A DNA stretch of 64,000 bases from Dactylorhiza incarnata (Eukaryota; Streptophyta; Magnoliopsida; Asparagales; Orchidaceae), in NCBI GenBank assembly GCA_033032865.1, contig JAWHQI010000228.1, positions 1,612,001 to 1,676,000 on the forward strand, read 5' to 3'. A program made the translations under genes and the position numbers. This document shows, piece by piece, positions 1 to 11,500 of this stretch; position 1 is the first letter of the stretch; every line of letters begins with the position of its first letter. The notes beneath the pieces are model-generated. The model made no database searches. It saw only the letters and a program-made list of their open reading frames with translations, and had not been told where the DNA came from.

Positions 1-1
1 T

Positions 2-215
2 CGCACGACCACTGGTCGTGCGTTATATCCATTTCCTAACAGAGCGGTTCGCACGACCACAGACCTTCTTCGCGCACGACCACTGGTGGTGTGCAGCTGA
101 TCGTGCGTTTCTTTGGCTTATCGGATCTGCTACAGAATGACTCCCACGATCAGGGGAAGTTCTTCACGCACGACCAATGGTCGTGCATCGCTGCTCGTGC
201 GCCCTGTTTATTCTG
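2..215. repeat. Cluster of TCGTGCG palindromes
   Basis: The window opens with a perfect inverted repeat at 2-22, with 10-base arms CGCACGACCA and TGGTCGTGCG around one C. Shortened or imperfect copies follow near 48-60, 73-110 and 165-202. The cluster looks like the family-specific dyad motifs in the U3 regions of the other LTRs in this window, so it may be the U3 end of an LTR in plus orientation. I found no clear TATA box after it, and the element is cut by the window edge. The inverted repeats are seen directly; the LTR reading is inference. Confidence 0.5.
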
Positions 216-1388
216 CTCCGTATTGAACTGCGGTATCGCCGATCGGAGCGGTCAAATCCTTGACCGTTTGATCCAATGGTTGAGGGTTTTTGAGAGAGGC
301 AATTAGGGTTTGTGAGAGGAGTTCTATCCTCATAATTTTGAGAACTTTCTCTCTCCCAAGTTTGAGAAAGAAGAGAGGCAAGGAGGAAGAAGAAGGAGAT
401 TCTACCATTGACGGAGCTCCGGAGCTCCGATTCGCGAGACGTTCCCAGATCTGGAAAGTGCAGCCCGGTGCGGTTCTTTCCCTCCGATTGGAATTTCAGA
501 TTAATGGCGCCAAGGCTTCCAAGGGTAACGATTATTCCTACCAGTCTTTGGACGTGTTCTTTGTCCTCTCGTCTATTTTTCTATGCTTGCATGAGGTATC
601 CCTTTCACCAAGTGGGTGAAGTGCAGGATTTCCTCTAGTTCTTCGGAACTCCGGGTCGATTGTGTCCGTCCCCGGCATATTACTTTTAGAAATCCGGTAG
701 TCGTGCGGATTTAGACATTTTGTGTGAAGCCTATTCGTGGCCGTGAGCCCGGATCGGTGATTCTTGGATTGCGACGTTGCATTTTGGTTAAGCCTAGAAT
801 GCATGCCGGAGAATGTCTCTGTGAGTTCTTCTATTGCGTTGCGGGCTCCTTGCTTGGGTGGTTGAATGCAAACATTCGCCACTAGACTTGAAGAGGTGTG
901 GTCTTGGACCTCCTTCTTAGTTGTTAGTTGCGAAGTCTAAGTCCGCGTGAAAGGATTAGATGCGTAGCTTAATTATGTGGGCACTTGATGTGCTAAACCC
1001 TTACAGGCCGAGGTGAAGCCGTACCCGCATCGTGTGATAGATCGCGACGGTTAGAGCACGGGCAAAGCTGAACCGAACCCGTTTCCATGCAGATCGGTGA
1101 GAGGTCCCTACCTCATGTAAGTCGTGTGATCATGGGAGTGGTCGTGGAAGGTGTCTTACCTAGACCGACCAAAAGCTCTTTTCCCCCACCTAAGGTTATG
1201 TCCTTAGGGTGGAGTGTTTGTGATGAATTGATGTTATGATAGCCTCATGCGGTTGCTTAGGCGGTTGTGGGGAACCTTCGGGTGAACCCAACCAACAACA
1301 TGTCATGCCTAGGTTCCCTTTTCTTTGATGTTCGACCTAGAAGATTGATTGTGCTCGAAACCTCACCTTGTGTAGTTTGCAATCCAGC
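216..1388 (+). other. Probable LTR/leader sequence, no gene
   Basis: About 1.2 kb without a believable coding frame. The purine-rich stretch around 355-405 and the general style resemble the R/U5 and leader of plant gypsy LTRs, but I cannot match it to another copy here. It is not similar to the TRG LTR at 6249-7292, so it is not TRG's missing second LTR. The short ORFs in it overlap on both strands and have no recognisable domain. Confidence 0.3.
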
Positions 1389-4300
1389 TCAAAGACCTGT
1401 TAATTTGCCAGCCTCCCCGTGAGATCTACCTGACGCACCGGCTAGTGAGAGCCCGGCAGCGGGATCGTCCGGGGCAATCCATCTCAAAGACCTGTGACTT
1501 TGCCAGCCTCTCTGCAAGATTTACCTGACCCACCGGATAGTGAGAGCCCGGCAGCGGGATTGTCCGGGGTAATCCAGCATATGCACCTGTTACTTTGCCA
1601 GTCTATCCGCGAGATCAACCTGACCCACCGGCTAGTGAGAGCCCCACAGCGGAATCATCCGGGGCAATCCAGCATGAAAAACTTGTCACCTTGCCAGCCT
1701 CTCTGTGAGATCAACCTGACCCACCGGCTAGTGAGAGCCCGGCAGCGGAATCATCAGGGGCAATCCATCATGAAAAACTTGTCACCTTGCCAGACTCTCC
1801 GTGAGATTAACCTGACCCACCGGCTAGTGAGAGCCCGGCAGCGGGATCGTCCGGGGAAATCCAGCATATGCACATGTTACTTTGCCAGCCTCTCCGCGAG
1901 ATCTACCTGACCCACTGGCTAGTGAGAGACCGGCAGCAGGAACGTCCGGGGCAATCTAGCATATGCACCTGTTACTTTGCCAGCCTCTCCGCGAGAGCTA
2001 CCTGACCCACCGGCTAGTGAGAGCCCGGTAGCGGGATCGTCCTAGGCAATCCAGCATATGCACCTGTTACTTTGCCAGCCTCTCCGCGAGATCTACCTGA
2101 CCCACCGGCTAGTGAAATCCCGGCAGCGGGATCGCCCGGGTAAATCTAGCATATGCTCCTGTTACTTTGTCAGCCTCTCCGCGAGATCTACCTGACCCAC
2201 CGGCAAGTGAGAGCCCGACAGTGGGATCTTCCGGGGAAATCCAACTCAAAGACCTATTACTTTGCCAACCTCTCTGCGAGATCTACCTGACCCACCGGCT
2301 AGTGAGATCCCGGCAGCGGGATCGTCCGGGGAAATCCAGCATATGCACCTGTTACATTGCCAGCCTCTCCGCGAGATCTACCTAACCCACCAGCTAGTGA
2401 GAGCCCGACAGTGGGCTCGTCCGGGGAAATCCAACATATGCACCTGTTACTTTGCCAGCCTCTCTGCGAGATCAACATGACACACCGACTAGTGAGTGCC
2501 CGACAGCGGAATCATCAGGGGCAATCTAGCATGAAAAACTTGTCACCTTGCCAACCTCTCTGTGAGATCAACCTGACCTACTGGCTAGTGAGAGCCCGGC
2601 AGCGAAATCATCCACGGCAATCCAGCTGAAAAACATGTCACCTTGCCAGCCTCCCTGTGAGATCAACCTAACCAACCGGATAGTGAGAGCCCGGCAGTGG
2701 GATCGTCCGGGGCAATCCAGTATATGCACCTGTTACTTTGCCAGCCTCTCCGCGAGATCTACCTGACCCACCGGCTAGTGAGAGCCCGACAGCGGGATCG
2801 TTCGGGGCAATCCAGCATATGCACCTATAACTTTGCCAGCCTCTCCGCGAGATCTACCTGACCCACCGGCTAGTGAGAGCCCGGCAGTGGGATCATCTGG
2901 GGCAATCCAGCATATGCACTTGTTACTTTGCCAGCCTCTCCGCGAGATCTACCTGACTCACCGGCTAGTGAAAGCCCGACAGCGGGATCGTTCGGGGAAA
3001 TCCAACATATGCACCTGTTACATTGCCAGCCTCTCCGCGAGATCAACATGACCCATCGGCTCGTGAGAGCCCGACAGCGGAATCATCCGGGGCAATCCAG
3101 CATGAAAAACTTATCACCTTGCCAACCTCTCTGTGAGATCAACCTGACCTACCGGCTAGAGAGAGGCCGACAGCAGAATCATCTGGGGCAATCCAGCATA
3201 TGCACCTGTTACTTTGCCAGCCTCTTCGTGAGATCTACCTGACCCACCGGCTAGTGATATACCGGCATCGGTATAGTCCGGGGCAATCTATCATATGCAC
3301 ATGTTACTTTGTCAGCCTCTCCGCGCGATCTACCTTACCCACCGGCTAGTGAGAGCCCGGCAGCGGGATCGTCATGGGCAATCCAGCATATGCACCTGTT
3401 ACTTTGCCAGCCTCTCCGCGACATCAACCTGACCCACCGGCTAGTGGGAACACGACTGTGGAATCATCCAAGGCAATCCAATATGAAAAACTTGTCACCT
3501 TGCCAGCCTCTCCGTGAGATCAATATGACCCACCGGATAGTGAGAGCTCGGCAGCGGAATCATCCGGGGCAATCAAGCATGAAAAACTTGTCACCTTGCC
3601 AGCCTCTCCGTGAGCTCAACCTGACCCACCGGCTAGTGAGAGCCTCGCAGCGGGATCGTCCGGGGCAATCCAGCATATGCATCTGTTACTTTGCCAGCCT
3701 CTCCGCGAGATCTGCCTGACCCACCATCTAGTGAGAGCCCGACAGCGAGATCGTCCGGGGCAATCCAGCATATGCACTTGTTACTTTGCCAGCCTCTCCG
3801 CAAGATCTACCTGACCCACCTGCTAGCGAGAGCCTGGCAGCGAGATTGTCTGGGACAATCCAACATATGCACCGGTTACTTTGTCAGCCTCTCCGTGAGA
3901 TCTACCTGACCCACCGGCTAGTGAGAGCCTGACAGCGGGATCGTTCGGGGCAATCCAGCATATACACATATTACTTTGCCAGCCTCTCCGTGAGATCAAC
4001 CTGACCCATTGGCTAGTGAGAGCCCGGCAGTGGAATCATCCGGGGCAATCCAGCATGAAATACTTGTCACCTTGCCAGCCTCTCCATGAGATCAAACTGT
4101 CCCACCGGCTAGTGAGATCCCGGCAGCGGAATCATCCGGAGCAATCCAGCATGAAAAAATTGTCACCTGTTACTTTGCCAGCCTCTCCGCAAAATCTACC
4201 TGACCCACCATCTAGTGAGAGCCCGACAGCGGGATCATCCGGGTTAATCCAACATATGCACTTGTTACTTTGCCAGCCTCTCCGCGAGATCTACCTGACC

Positions 4301-4547
4301 CACCGGCTAGTGAGAGCCCGGCAGCGGGATCGTCCGTGGCAATCTCGCATATGCACCTGTTACTTTGCCAACCTCTCCACAAGATCTACCCGACCCACCT
4401 GCTATTGAGAGCCCGGCAGCGGGATCATCCGAGGCAATCCAGCTCCAACCTTTGTTACCATGCTAGCCTCTCCGTGAGATCAAACTGACCCACCGGCTAG
4501 CAAGAGCCCGACAGCGAGATCATCCGGGGCAATTCAGCATGAAAAAC
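1389..4547. repeat. 95-bp tandem repeat array, about 33 copies
   Basis: A unit with the cores GACCCACCGGCTAGTGAGAG and TTTGCCAGCCTCTCCG recurs every 95 bases almost without interruption. Two subtypes are mixed. In one the unit junction reads CATATGCACCTGTTAC and the body GATCTACCTGACC; in the other the junction reads CATGAAAAACTTGTCACC and the body GATCAACCTGACC. The second type appears near 1672, 1767, 2529, 2624, 3100, 3480, 3577, 4053 and 4150, always in register. Because 95 is not a multiple of 3, the frames running through the array are by-products and not genes. The array lies downstream of the TRG gag on the minus strand, where Tat-lineage gypsy elements are known to generate satellite-like repeats in their 3' untranslated region. 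Confidence 0.93.
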
Positions 4548-4746
4548 TCTGGCCACCGAGCGGTTCCTGGCCCTGTCAGCTTGGTGGGAGCCTGGACAGC
4601 GGGCCAGCATCGGGGCTAAGTACTTTAGAAAACGTTCATTATATTTGTCATCCGTTTACATGCAAGAAAAACTAAGTATGGAAATTAGCAATCATACAAC
4701 ATGGACGTAAAGAAAAATTTAAACTTGGAGACCGGGACTCGGACTC

Positions 4747-6188
4747 CTACTCCCAGGCATGGTCTTCCTCGACCCCCTCTGGTTGCTACTATTGCTGAAT
4801 CTGATCCCTTGCCTCCATCACTTCCAAAAACTCAGGGCAGGCGGCCGTCGCGTGATCTTCCTCCTCGTGGAAGTCATAATAAGGTAACTCCACTCAGACG
4901 CCCCCTATTCCTCCTGTACGATTTCTTCTTCTTCTGTGGCCGATCACCATGGTTTGCTGAGGTGGTGGAGGGGGTGCCTTCGGTCCCTGCATCCACCCTG
5001 GGGGGTCGGACCTCTCTTCCTGGAAGTTACCCTTTCCTTGGTTAAACTTCCTTCCTGGATCTTCCAAACTCCTTCTGCGCTGTCTTGCCTCCGGCTCACT
5101 CAGCTTGGCCAATCTTCTTGTGAACTCTGGGTTGTCCTCCTCACTCTCAATTTATTCTGCCGCCCTTTCCATCAACTCCTCGAAGGATAGGGGGGTCTTC
5201 TGCCTTAGGCTCATCTTGAAGAGCACCTCCTGCATCCCTACTTTGAAGGTGAGCTGGAGGGTGAATCCGGACACCTCCTGAACTTGCAGAACCTCTTCAT
5301 GGAACCTATCCATGTACCGAGCCAGCGTCTCCCTTGGCTCTTGCCGGATTTTGAAAAGTGCCTCAAAATCTTTCTTCCTATTCTTCGAGGTTGTAAAGCG
5401 CAGTAGGAATCCGCGCCGCAGGTCTTCAAAGGCATAGATAGACCCCACGGGGAGCTTGCGGAACCAACCCCTTGCCTTCTCTTTCAGAGTGGTGGCAAAG
5501 AGCTGGCACTGGAAGGAATATGACATAGGCCTGATAGAGACTATGTCTTCAAACCACTTTAAGTGCAAGATTGGGTCATCCTTGCCGGAGTAATAAGACA
5601 TCTTTGGCCCACTGAACCACTCTGTCACCGGGGTTAAGAGGATCAACTCACAAAATGGACTTCCCTCCCCGGCTTGGCGGGTGGTTCGCTCTCGCGGAGT
5701 CGGCTCGCTGACCTCTGCACTTGTCGGACTACTCAACATCTCCCGCCCGGGGAGGCCTCGCCAAGTAGCCTTTGCTCGACCCCTCTTGGGGTGGGGTGAG
5801 TGGGGGTCAGATGCTTCCATGCTCACCCCATATGGGGCTGGGCGAGTGGGGGAATGTCGCCTCCCCACTCGCCCCCTTGGGGCTGGGCGAGTGTGGGCAT
5901 GGCACCTCCCCACTCGCCCCCTTGGGGCTGGGCGAGTGGGGGCATGACACCTCCCCACTAACTCCCTGATGGCACTTCCTTCCTGGACTACTAGCCGGGA
6001 GTGCTCTCGCTCTCCTGCCGGGGTGGGACCTCCGGACCACTTCCTCTCCTGTCTTCGCCTATCGTGGCAAAAGCTACTTGCAAGGTCTGCAGGACCTCCC
6101 TCTTGAAATTTTCAAACTTCTCCAACGTCACTCCAGCCACCAGGGGCTGTGGGTGGCCTGGGTCGGATCCTCCTCCACCTCCAACCAT
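4747..6188 (-). pseudogene. gag: TRG gag polyprotein (Tat-like), broken
   Basis: Structural gag of a Ty3/gypsy element; it would form the particle that packages RNA. The start at 6188 lies about 60 bases inside the LTR end, a very short leader. After an N-terminal part of about 65 codons there is a frameshift near 5995-6010. Then come three in-frame 15-residue repeats rich in Arg/Pro (5793-5950) and a retrotransposon gag domain (about 5150-5650) with the family look around YYSGKDDP, ARGWFRKLP and ETLARYMDRFHEEVLQ. The frame continues past stops near 5152, 4892 and about 4780 to 4747. The C-terminus keeps the remnant of a DFHxxxxHxTxxC-type zinc finger in which the first Cys appears as Tyr. 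No pol follows. Gag type and order fit the Tat/Athila side of Ty3/gypsy; that placement is by eye. Confidence 0.75.
5793..5950 (-). repeat. 45-bp in-frame hairpin repeats in TRG gag
   Basis: The core GGCGAGTGGG recurs at 5841, 5886 and 5931, a 45-base period (15 codons), with a more diverged copy on the left. Each unit pairs GGGCGAGTGGGG with CCCCACTCGCCC, so it can fold into a GC hairpin. The period keeps the reading frame and gives a repeated Thr-Arg-Pro-Ala-Pro peptide. Confidence 0.85.
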
Positions 6189-6226
6189 GGAGCACAGATT
6201 GAGAGTTTCTTGTTTTGGTCACTCTC

Positions 6227-6242
6227 CACGCCCACCGCACCA
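6227..6242 (-). promoter_or_regulatory. Primer binding site of TRG (tRNA-Phe)
   Basis: On the minus strand this reads TGGTGCGGTGGGCGTG. It is complementary to the 3' end of plant tRNA-Phe with one mismatch, as I recall that tRNA. It starts six bases inside the LTR end. The copia elements here use initiator tRNA-Met, so TRG uses a different primer. Confidence 0.65.
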
Positions 6243-6611
6243 AAATCTTGAAACGAATAAATTGGTCTCTCGAGGATTTTGGGCCCTCAACAAGTTGAGG
6301 GGTGACCTCACACTTACAACTAAATTGTTAAAACCAATAAATTGGTCTCTCGAGGAGTTTGGGCCCTCAACAAGTTGAGGGGTGACTTCACACTTACTCC
6401 TCCCAAGGGAGAGCTCTAGGCTAAGAGGCTAAGGAACTAGGCCAAGGGCTTAGCGAGGAGGTCCCACCACACACCCGGAAGATCTTAGAGCGCTTCCCCT
6501 CCTAAGACAATGCTAAGCTTGGGCACCTTTGGAGGATCTCTCCACCCAACAAAAAGAACTTAGGGGGAGAGGTGGCCAAGAGAGAAGTCCCTCCAAATGG
6601 TGCCCCTTGGT

Positions 6612-6623
6612 CCTATTTATAGG
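6612..6623 (-). promoter_or_regulatory. TATA box of TRG LTR
   Basis: Minus-strand CCTATAAATAGG, a near-ideal plant TATA box, lies between the hairpin repeats (upstream) and gag (downstream). Transcription should start roughly 30 bases further, near 6580. Confidence 0.65.
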
Positions 6624-6759
6624 ATTTTGAACTTTGTCTGCCAACAGCCAGATTCTGGCTTACAAAATCCCGCTGTTCTGAGACGCTAAACGCATATCGG
6701 ATCACCTTCCCGGTGCCGGGAGATAGGTGGCATGCCTTTCTCCCTTACTTGCCCCCCCC

Positions 6760-7051
6760 CTCACCGGGTTGGGCGAGCGGGAGGCCGCCCACCGCTCAGG
6801 ATCGCCTCCTACTAGGGCGGGGCGAGCCGGGGGATGGCCCCTCACTGGCTCGCCCCTTAGCTGGGCCGGGGCGAGCCGGGGGCTGTCCCCTCACTGGCTC
6901 GCCCCATAGCTATGGCGGGGCAAGCTGGGGGCTGGCCCCTCACCGGCTCGACCCCTAGCTGGGGCGGGGCAAGCCGGGGGCTGGCCCCTCACCGGCTCGC
7001 CCCCTAGCTAGGGTGGGGCGAGCCCGCGGCTGGCCCCTCCCCGGACCCCCC

Positions 7052-7083
<32 letters not shown>

Positions 7084-7101
7084 CCCCCCCCCCCCCCCCC
7101 C
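6760..7101 (-). repeat. 49-bp GC-hairpin repeats and poly-C in TRG U3
   Basis: GC(G/A)AGC cores recur at about 6822, 6871, 6920, 6970 and 7019, a 49-50 base period. Each unit pairs GGGCGAGCCGG with CCGGCTCGCCC around a short loop. The same design, with GAGTG in place of GAGCC, is used in the gag repeats at 5793-5950. An extreme C homopolymer (30 C, one G, 18 C) at 7053-7101 ends the array; its exact length may be unreliable in any assembly. Confidence 0.85.
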
Positions 7102-7408
7102 TTGCCCTCCTTGGGCTGGGCGAGCCTGGGGGAGCATCCCCTCTCTCCTGCTCGCCCCCCTATTCGGGATGATCTGGGGATGCGCCACTCGGTTCTGGCC
7201 CGCCCGACGACTCATCAGCCCCTATTTCGTGGGTAGGGCCTCTTAAATGGTATTGGGCCTAGGTTTCCACTCGGCGAATTCACGGTTGTACAGTCATGAC
7301 TATGTCATGACAAAATGGGAGACTAGCCAAAGGAACCCTAAAAACCTAGGAAAGTAGGTGAATTGCACTTTGGTGTACATTTAACAACTTTAGATCACCT
7401 AGCCTAGT

Positions 7409-7880
7409 ATTGACCAAGGAAGCTTCGTTGTGTGAATATGACCTCACCTTGACCCTCATAATCCTTCAAGGAGATAAATAGGCCACTATGGACCCTTTAT
7501 GGTCAACCAAATTGGTCATATTGACCAAAGTCAACTCTAGACCAAACTAGGTCAAACCTTCTCAATTAAAGTCAATTGGACTTCATATGGACAAATTGAA
7601 CCTACCACTACAAGCCAAACCCTCCAAGAGGTTCAATTGACCAAGAGACCCATCATTTGGTCAACCAATTGACCCAATTTTACCAAAGTCAAAGCTAGCC
7701 CAATCTTGGTCATAATTACACCTTACGGCTTAATTAGCCCAAATGGGGCCACACCATGGCCCAATACACCTCACATGATGAATAGGGACATAAATACCAT
7801 CAATGTGGGTCAACCACATTGGTCAATTTGACCTAGGGTCAACTTAAGTGTACTTAGACCAAATTGATCCCTTTAGGTCA
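7409..7880 (+). promoter_or_regulatory. W-box cluster in Gy1 U3
   Basis: I count 16 copies of TTGACC/T or its complement (GGTCAA, AGTCAA) in about 470 bases, for example near 7411, 7449, 7502, 7520, 7637 and 7810-7840. TTGAC(C/T) is the binding site of plant WRKY factors, which respond to stress and pathogens. Most copies persist in the other LTR at about 17580-18060. The motif count is seen; WRKY control is inference. Confidence 0.6.
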
Positions 7881-8494
7881 AGTAAGACCAAACCCCAAAT
7901 TTAATGGGTTAAGGCCCTCAAACCAAGCCCATCCAGTAGACAATAAGACTATTACCATCCATACCCTCTGAATTCAAAAAATGGTGAGGCAATGTAAGGT
8001 AATTTGGGTATTTCCCCAATTTAGAATGGGACAAATCCATGATTTCATGGGGAGAGCTCCACTTGGCACTCCAATCACTACCCATGCCCACTTTCTGATC
8101 TCCCTCAGATATTCCAGGACATTTCCCAGCAAGATGCAGGCCAGGTGGCTATAATTGAGGGAAATTACAGGGGTGGCCGAAAGAGGCCATTAATGGCACT
8201 CTTGGATTTAGCCACCCCCATTCACTCATCCCACCATCTTCAGTGACCTGAGAGAAGGAGAACACCCAATCGGTGGTGGTCGTCGATTAAACAGCTGGAA
8301 GTTGGCCCAGGACGGAGGCTGCTGGGCCGTTTGCTGATCGGGGAAGATGATCCCCGAACAATCTAATCTCTGGGATTAACTATCTACAACCCTAAGTTAT
8401 TATTAATATTATAATTTCATTTTCTGTTATATTTGCTGCTCATTCCTTGCCTAACTTTTAAGGACTCCTAAGGAAATAGTCAGAAGGATTGTTC

Positions 8495-8503
8495 TATATA
8501 AAA
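8495..8503 (+). promoter_or_regulatory. Candidate TATA box, Gy1 5' LTR
   Basis: TATATAAAA lies about 600 bases after the W-box cluster and would start transcription near 8530. It falls in the 8270-8770 block that is absent from the 3' LTR copy, so the two LTRs may not have the same promoter. Confidence 0.4.
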
Positions 8504-11500
8504 GTTGTAGATTTATGTCTCAATTTAAATTTAAAATTTATTTCACTCAATTTGTAGTACTGGAGCTCCCTCAACACCAACTTCGATGGGTTGTGTACAT
8601 AGAGTGCCCTAGGCACAATATAATTTACTTAGGGAGTTCTACAACTTCAAATAGGCTGAAATTTTGGACATGCATGATTCATGCCCGAATACACCCCCTG
8701 CCCAAAAATGATAATGTTTGGAAAAAAAATTTCCAATGGTTTAAGAAAATATTTGGTAATACAAGCATGGGTTGTTTTTGAGTTTTATGAACTCAAAATC
8801 AATCAAATCTTCTCTTGAAGATTAATTAGGACAATAAAAGTCCTTGGACAATATTTTGGACCATTTGGACTTATGCATGCGAGTATTTTCATCATGCAAG
8901 TATAACCTAGTATAAATGGAAAAAAGTGTTTTTATAACTCAGAGAGTATTTTGTGATTATCTCTCAAACTATTAGGTGAATAGAGCTGAAATTTTAACCG
9001 TAGACATATCAAGCCAATTTACACCCTCTGTCCAAAAATGGTAATTTTTGGAAAGCATCTTCCCATAGTATTTATAATAATTTGATAAATCATGTATTTG
9101 TAGAATGCATGGCTAGACAACACCAAGTGACCCCAATTTTTTATAGATAGTTGTGTAGGTCACTATAAGCCTCTGGTAAAAATTTGGAACCAATTGGCTT
9201 TGTGCATGTGAAGGAATTCCACATGCATGCAAAGGGGAATTTTTGGTGTGCATATAGCACTATAATTTAGGTCTAGATTTAGATGGTTAGATCTACTCAA
9301 CTTTACCCAAATCTTGGGTGGCATGTTAATTAGACCATAAATTGTTTCTAGTATTAATTTGAGGCTATTTGGACTCATGCATGCGAGGGAAATTCACATG
9401 CAAGACCTAGGTACCATAGAAAGTTCAAAAAGGTGTATACACAATAATGCTTTGAGAATTGATGAGTATTCCCTTGGTCAATTGCTATGAAATTCAAAAC
9501 ATGCACTAAATATTATGAGATATTACATCTCAGGGAAATCATGAACTTTGGGGTTGATTTCCCTAAGAAATTAGGGTTTATGTTATTTTTTCACATTGAG
9601 CTTAAATGACTATTTTAAGGTCAAAACTTTTTGAAATGTTATAAAACTCTGGGATTCACTTAGAAGACTGAGATTACGCTCTGTAGATTTTTTCTGGGTT
9701 TTTTAGAAATATTATAGTCCATTATTTATTGATTATTTAAATTACGCCAATTTACTTTATCCCATCTTTAGGTAAGTTCATATATTTAGGGTTGCATGAA
9801 ATTAGGTAATTGGACTTATGAGACCATTTGTATTCTCTGGAAATTTTTATCAAATTTATTGTTTAGTATTTATGATACCTCCTTCACAAAGTGGAATTTA
9901 ATGTTTTCATTGATTAATTAAAAAAGTTGATTTAATGAAATTGGAAAATTATTGAATAAAGTAATTACACTTGTGGGATTATTAGAGACCTCTGAAAATT
10001 TTATTAAATTTAATTACTGAGTAATTACCATACTTCCTTCACAAAGTGAAATTTTTGTGTTTGCATTGATTAATTGATAATGTTGAACTATGGAACTAAA
10101 AAATTACAGAACTTGGTGAGTGAGCTTGTGTGATCTAGATAATGCTCTGAGAAATTTATTATATTTATTTTCTGAAGATTTACAGTAGTTCTTTCATATT
10201 GTGGAACTAGTGACAATTATGGTTTATTCATTATTGATGAATTATTGTTACTAGAAAAATGCCAAACTTTGCTTGAATCCATTTTAGGTTGATTTGAACA
10301 CTGAGAAATTTATTTACAGCATTATGATGAATAAATTTAATAGATCCTCACAAATTGTAATTCGCAACCTGGGACATTTAATTGATTTTCTGGAATTATA
10401 TTAGGGAGAAAAATTATGAAATTCTGCTGAACTCCATCTTGGTCCATAACTAGTTTCTAAAAATTTTTCTTAGATTTATTGACATATAATAAATGGTGCA
10501 TCATATTCCAATTAGCAATTCCCAGATTTATATGAAAAATTTAATAGGCCCACATATGATTTTAGTTTATGAAAAGTTGGAAATCTGAACTTTGACATCT
10601 TTACAACTTCTGGAACTAGATTGGGCACAAATTAGTTAGAGGATCATGTAGTCTCCCTTGTAAGTCATGTTATCACACTTAAAAACAATTTGTTCTGCGA
10701 ATAGTAAAAAAAATTATTTGATTTAGACACCATCTAATCATCACACATAGAATTATTAACTCCCCGATCATTATATTGGTATAGCTTGATTAAAGGATTA
10801 ACCATTTGTTGCATATAGTAGAAGTAAGGGTTGAGGTGCGTTTAGTAAAAAAATTAATTTGGGATTTGACATTGATATGATAGGAGATGTGAGGAATGAA
10901 CCACCAACAAGTATAAGTTGTGATTGGTATCTGAATTTGAAACCTTTAGGTAGGGAATAATTGATTCCATCAAGGAATAGTCGACCACTAGGAAAGGTAG
11001 GGTTCATGTTCAATTGAATATCGACACCTATCTATCTGGTCTGTTGTAAATCACCTTGTGATTTTAGAGCAACTAGAGAGAAGGGGAAGTATGGGAAGCC
11101 ACCAATAAAAATTAAATATCTTGAGAAAGGGAGGTTTGGGATGTCACCTCATCATACCTCCTAGTACCATTGCGAGCCCTTCACCGGGTAGCCTTAGGGA
11201 AGTCCAAGGTTCTTCCTAAACTTCTAAGCCCAACTAAATGATTGACATGAGTAGATAAGTAGGATAACTTGCCAAGATAATCCTCGTATCAAATATGAGA
11301 CGGATTGGTACAAGGACTTGTTGGTTCTGCGAGCGGTGGACTCAGTGTTATCTACGGAGGACTGGATAGCCCGGCGAGCTGGAGGCTCGGAGAAATACAA
11401 ATTATGAGGTTGTTACTTACTAAATAGTATGCAGATACCCTGTTTGTTCTTAGGGTCGTACATGAGGTCTAGGCCGGGAGGTGTTGATAGAAGCCTAAAA

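Larger units (their letters stand above)
1389..7292 (-). mobile_element. TRG: gag-only Ty3/gypsy element, 5' part
   Basis: Read on the minus strand: LTR (7292 to 6249), PBS (6242 to 6227), gag (6188 to 4747), about 200 bases of spacer, then the 95-bp array. No protease, reverse transcriptase or integrase follows gag, which is the organisation called TR-GAG (terminal repeats with gag only). The second LTR is not in the window. The right edge joins Gy1's 5' LTR 41 bases inside it, so TRG probably inserted there and the missing 41 bases lie left of the window. Assigning the 95-bp array to TRG rests on position only. The left limit is uncertain. Confidence 0.6.
6249..7292 (-). repeat. TRG 5' LTR
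   Basis: On the minus strand the segment begins TGTACAACCG and ends CGTTTCA, so it has TG...CA ends. The PBS follows on one side and Gy1's LTR on the other. In transcription order it holds GC-hairpin repeats (7050 to 6760), a TATA box (6623 to 6612) and, near its 3' end, two 62-base direct repeats 80 bases apart (6256 and 6336), each with the dyad CCTCAAC-AA-GTTGAGG. No second copy is in the window, so the limits rest on the terminal dinucleotides, the PBS and the break in homology with Gy1. Confidence 0.7.

Noticed and set aside
1..1388. This region as TRG's missing 3' LTR
   Set aside because: No similarity to 6249-7292 in either orientation when compared block by block.
1494..4488. Series of overlapping 70-140 codon frames with similar proteins on the plus strand
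   Set aside because: They are translations of the 95-bp tandem array; starts are spaced 95 bases apart and the frame changes with every unit, so no protein is conserved.
1389..4547. CRISPR-like regular array
   Set aside because: Units are contiguous 95-bp tandem repeats with no unique spacers, in plant DNA full of LTR elements.
7013..7246. Pro-rich ORF over the poly-C tract
   Set aside because: Produced by the C homopolymer in the TRG LTR.
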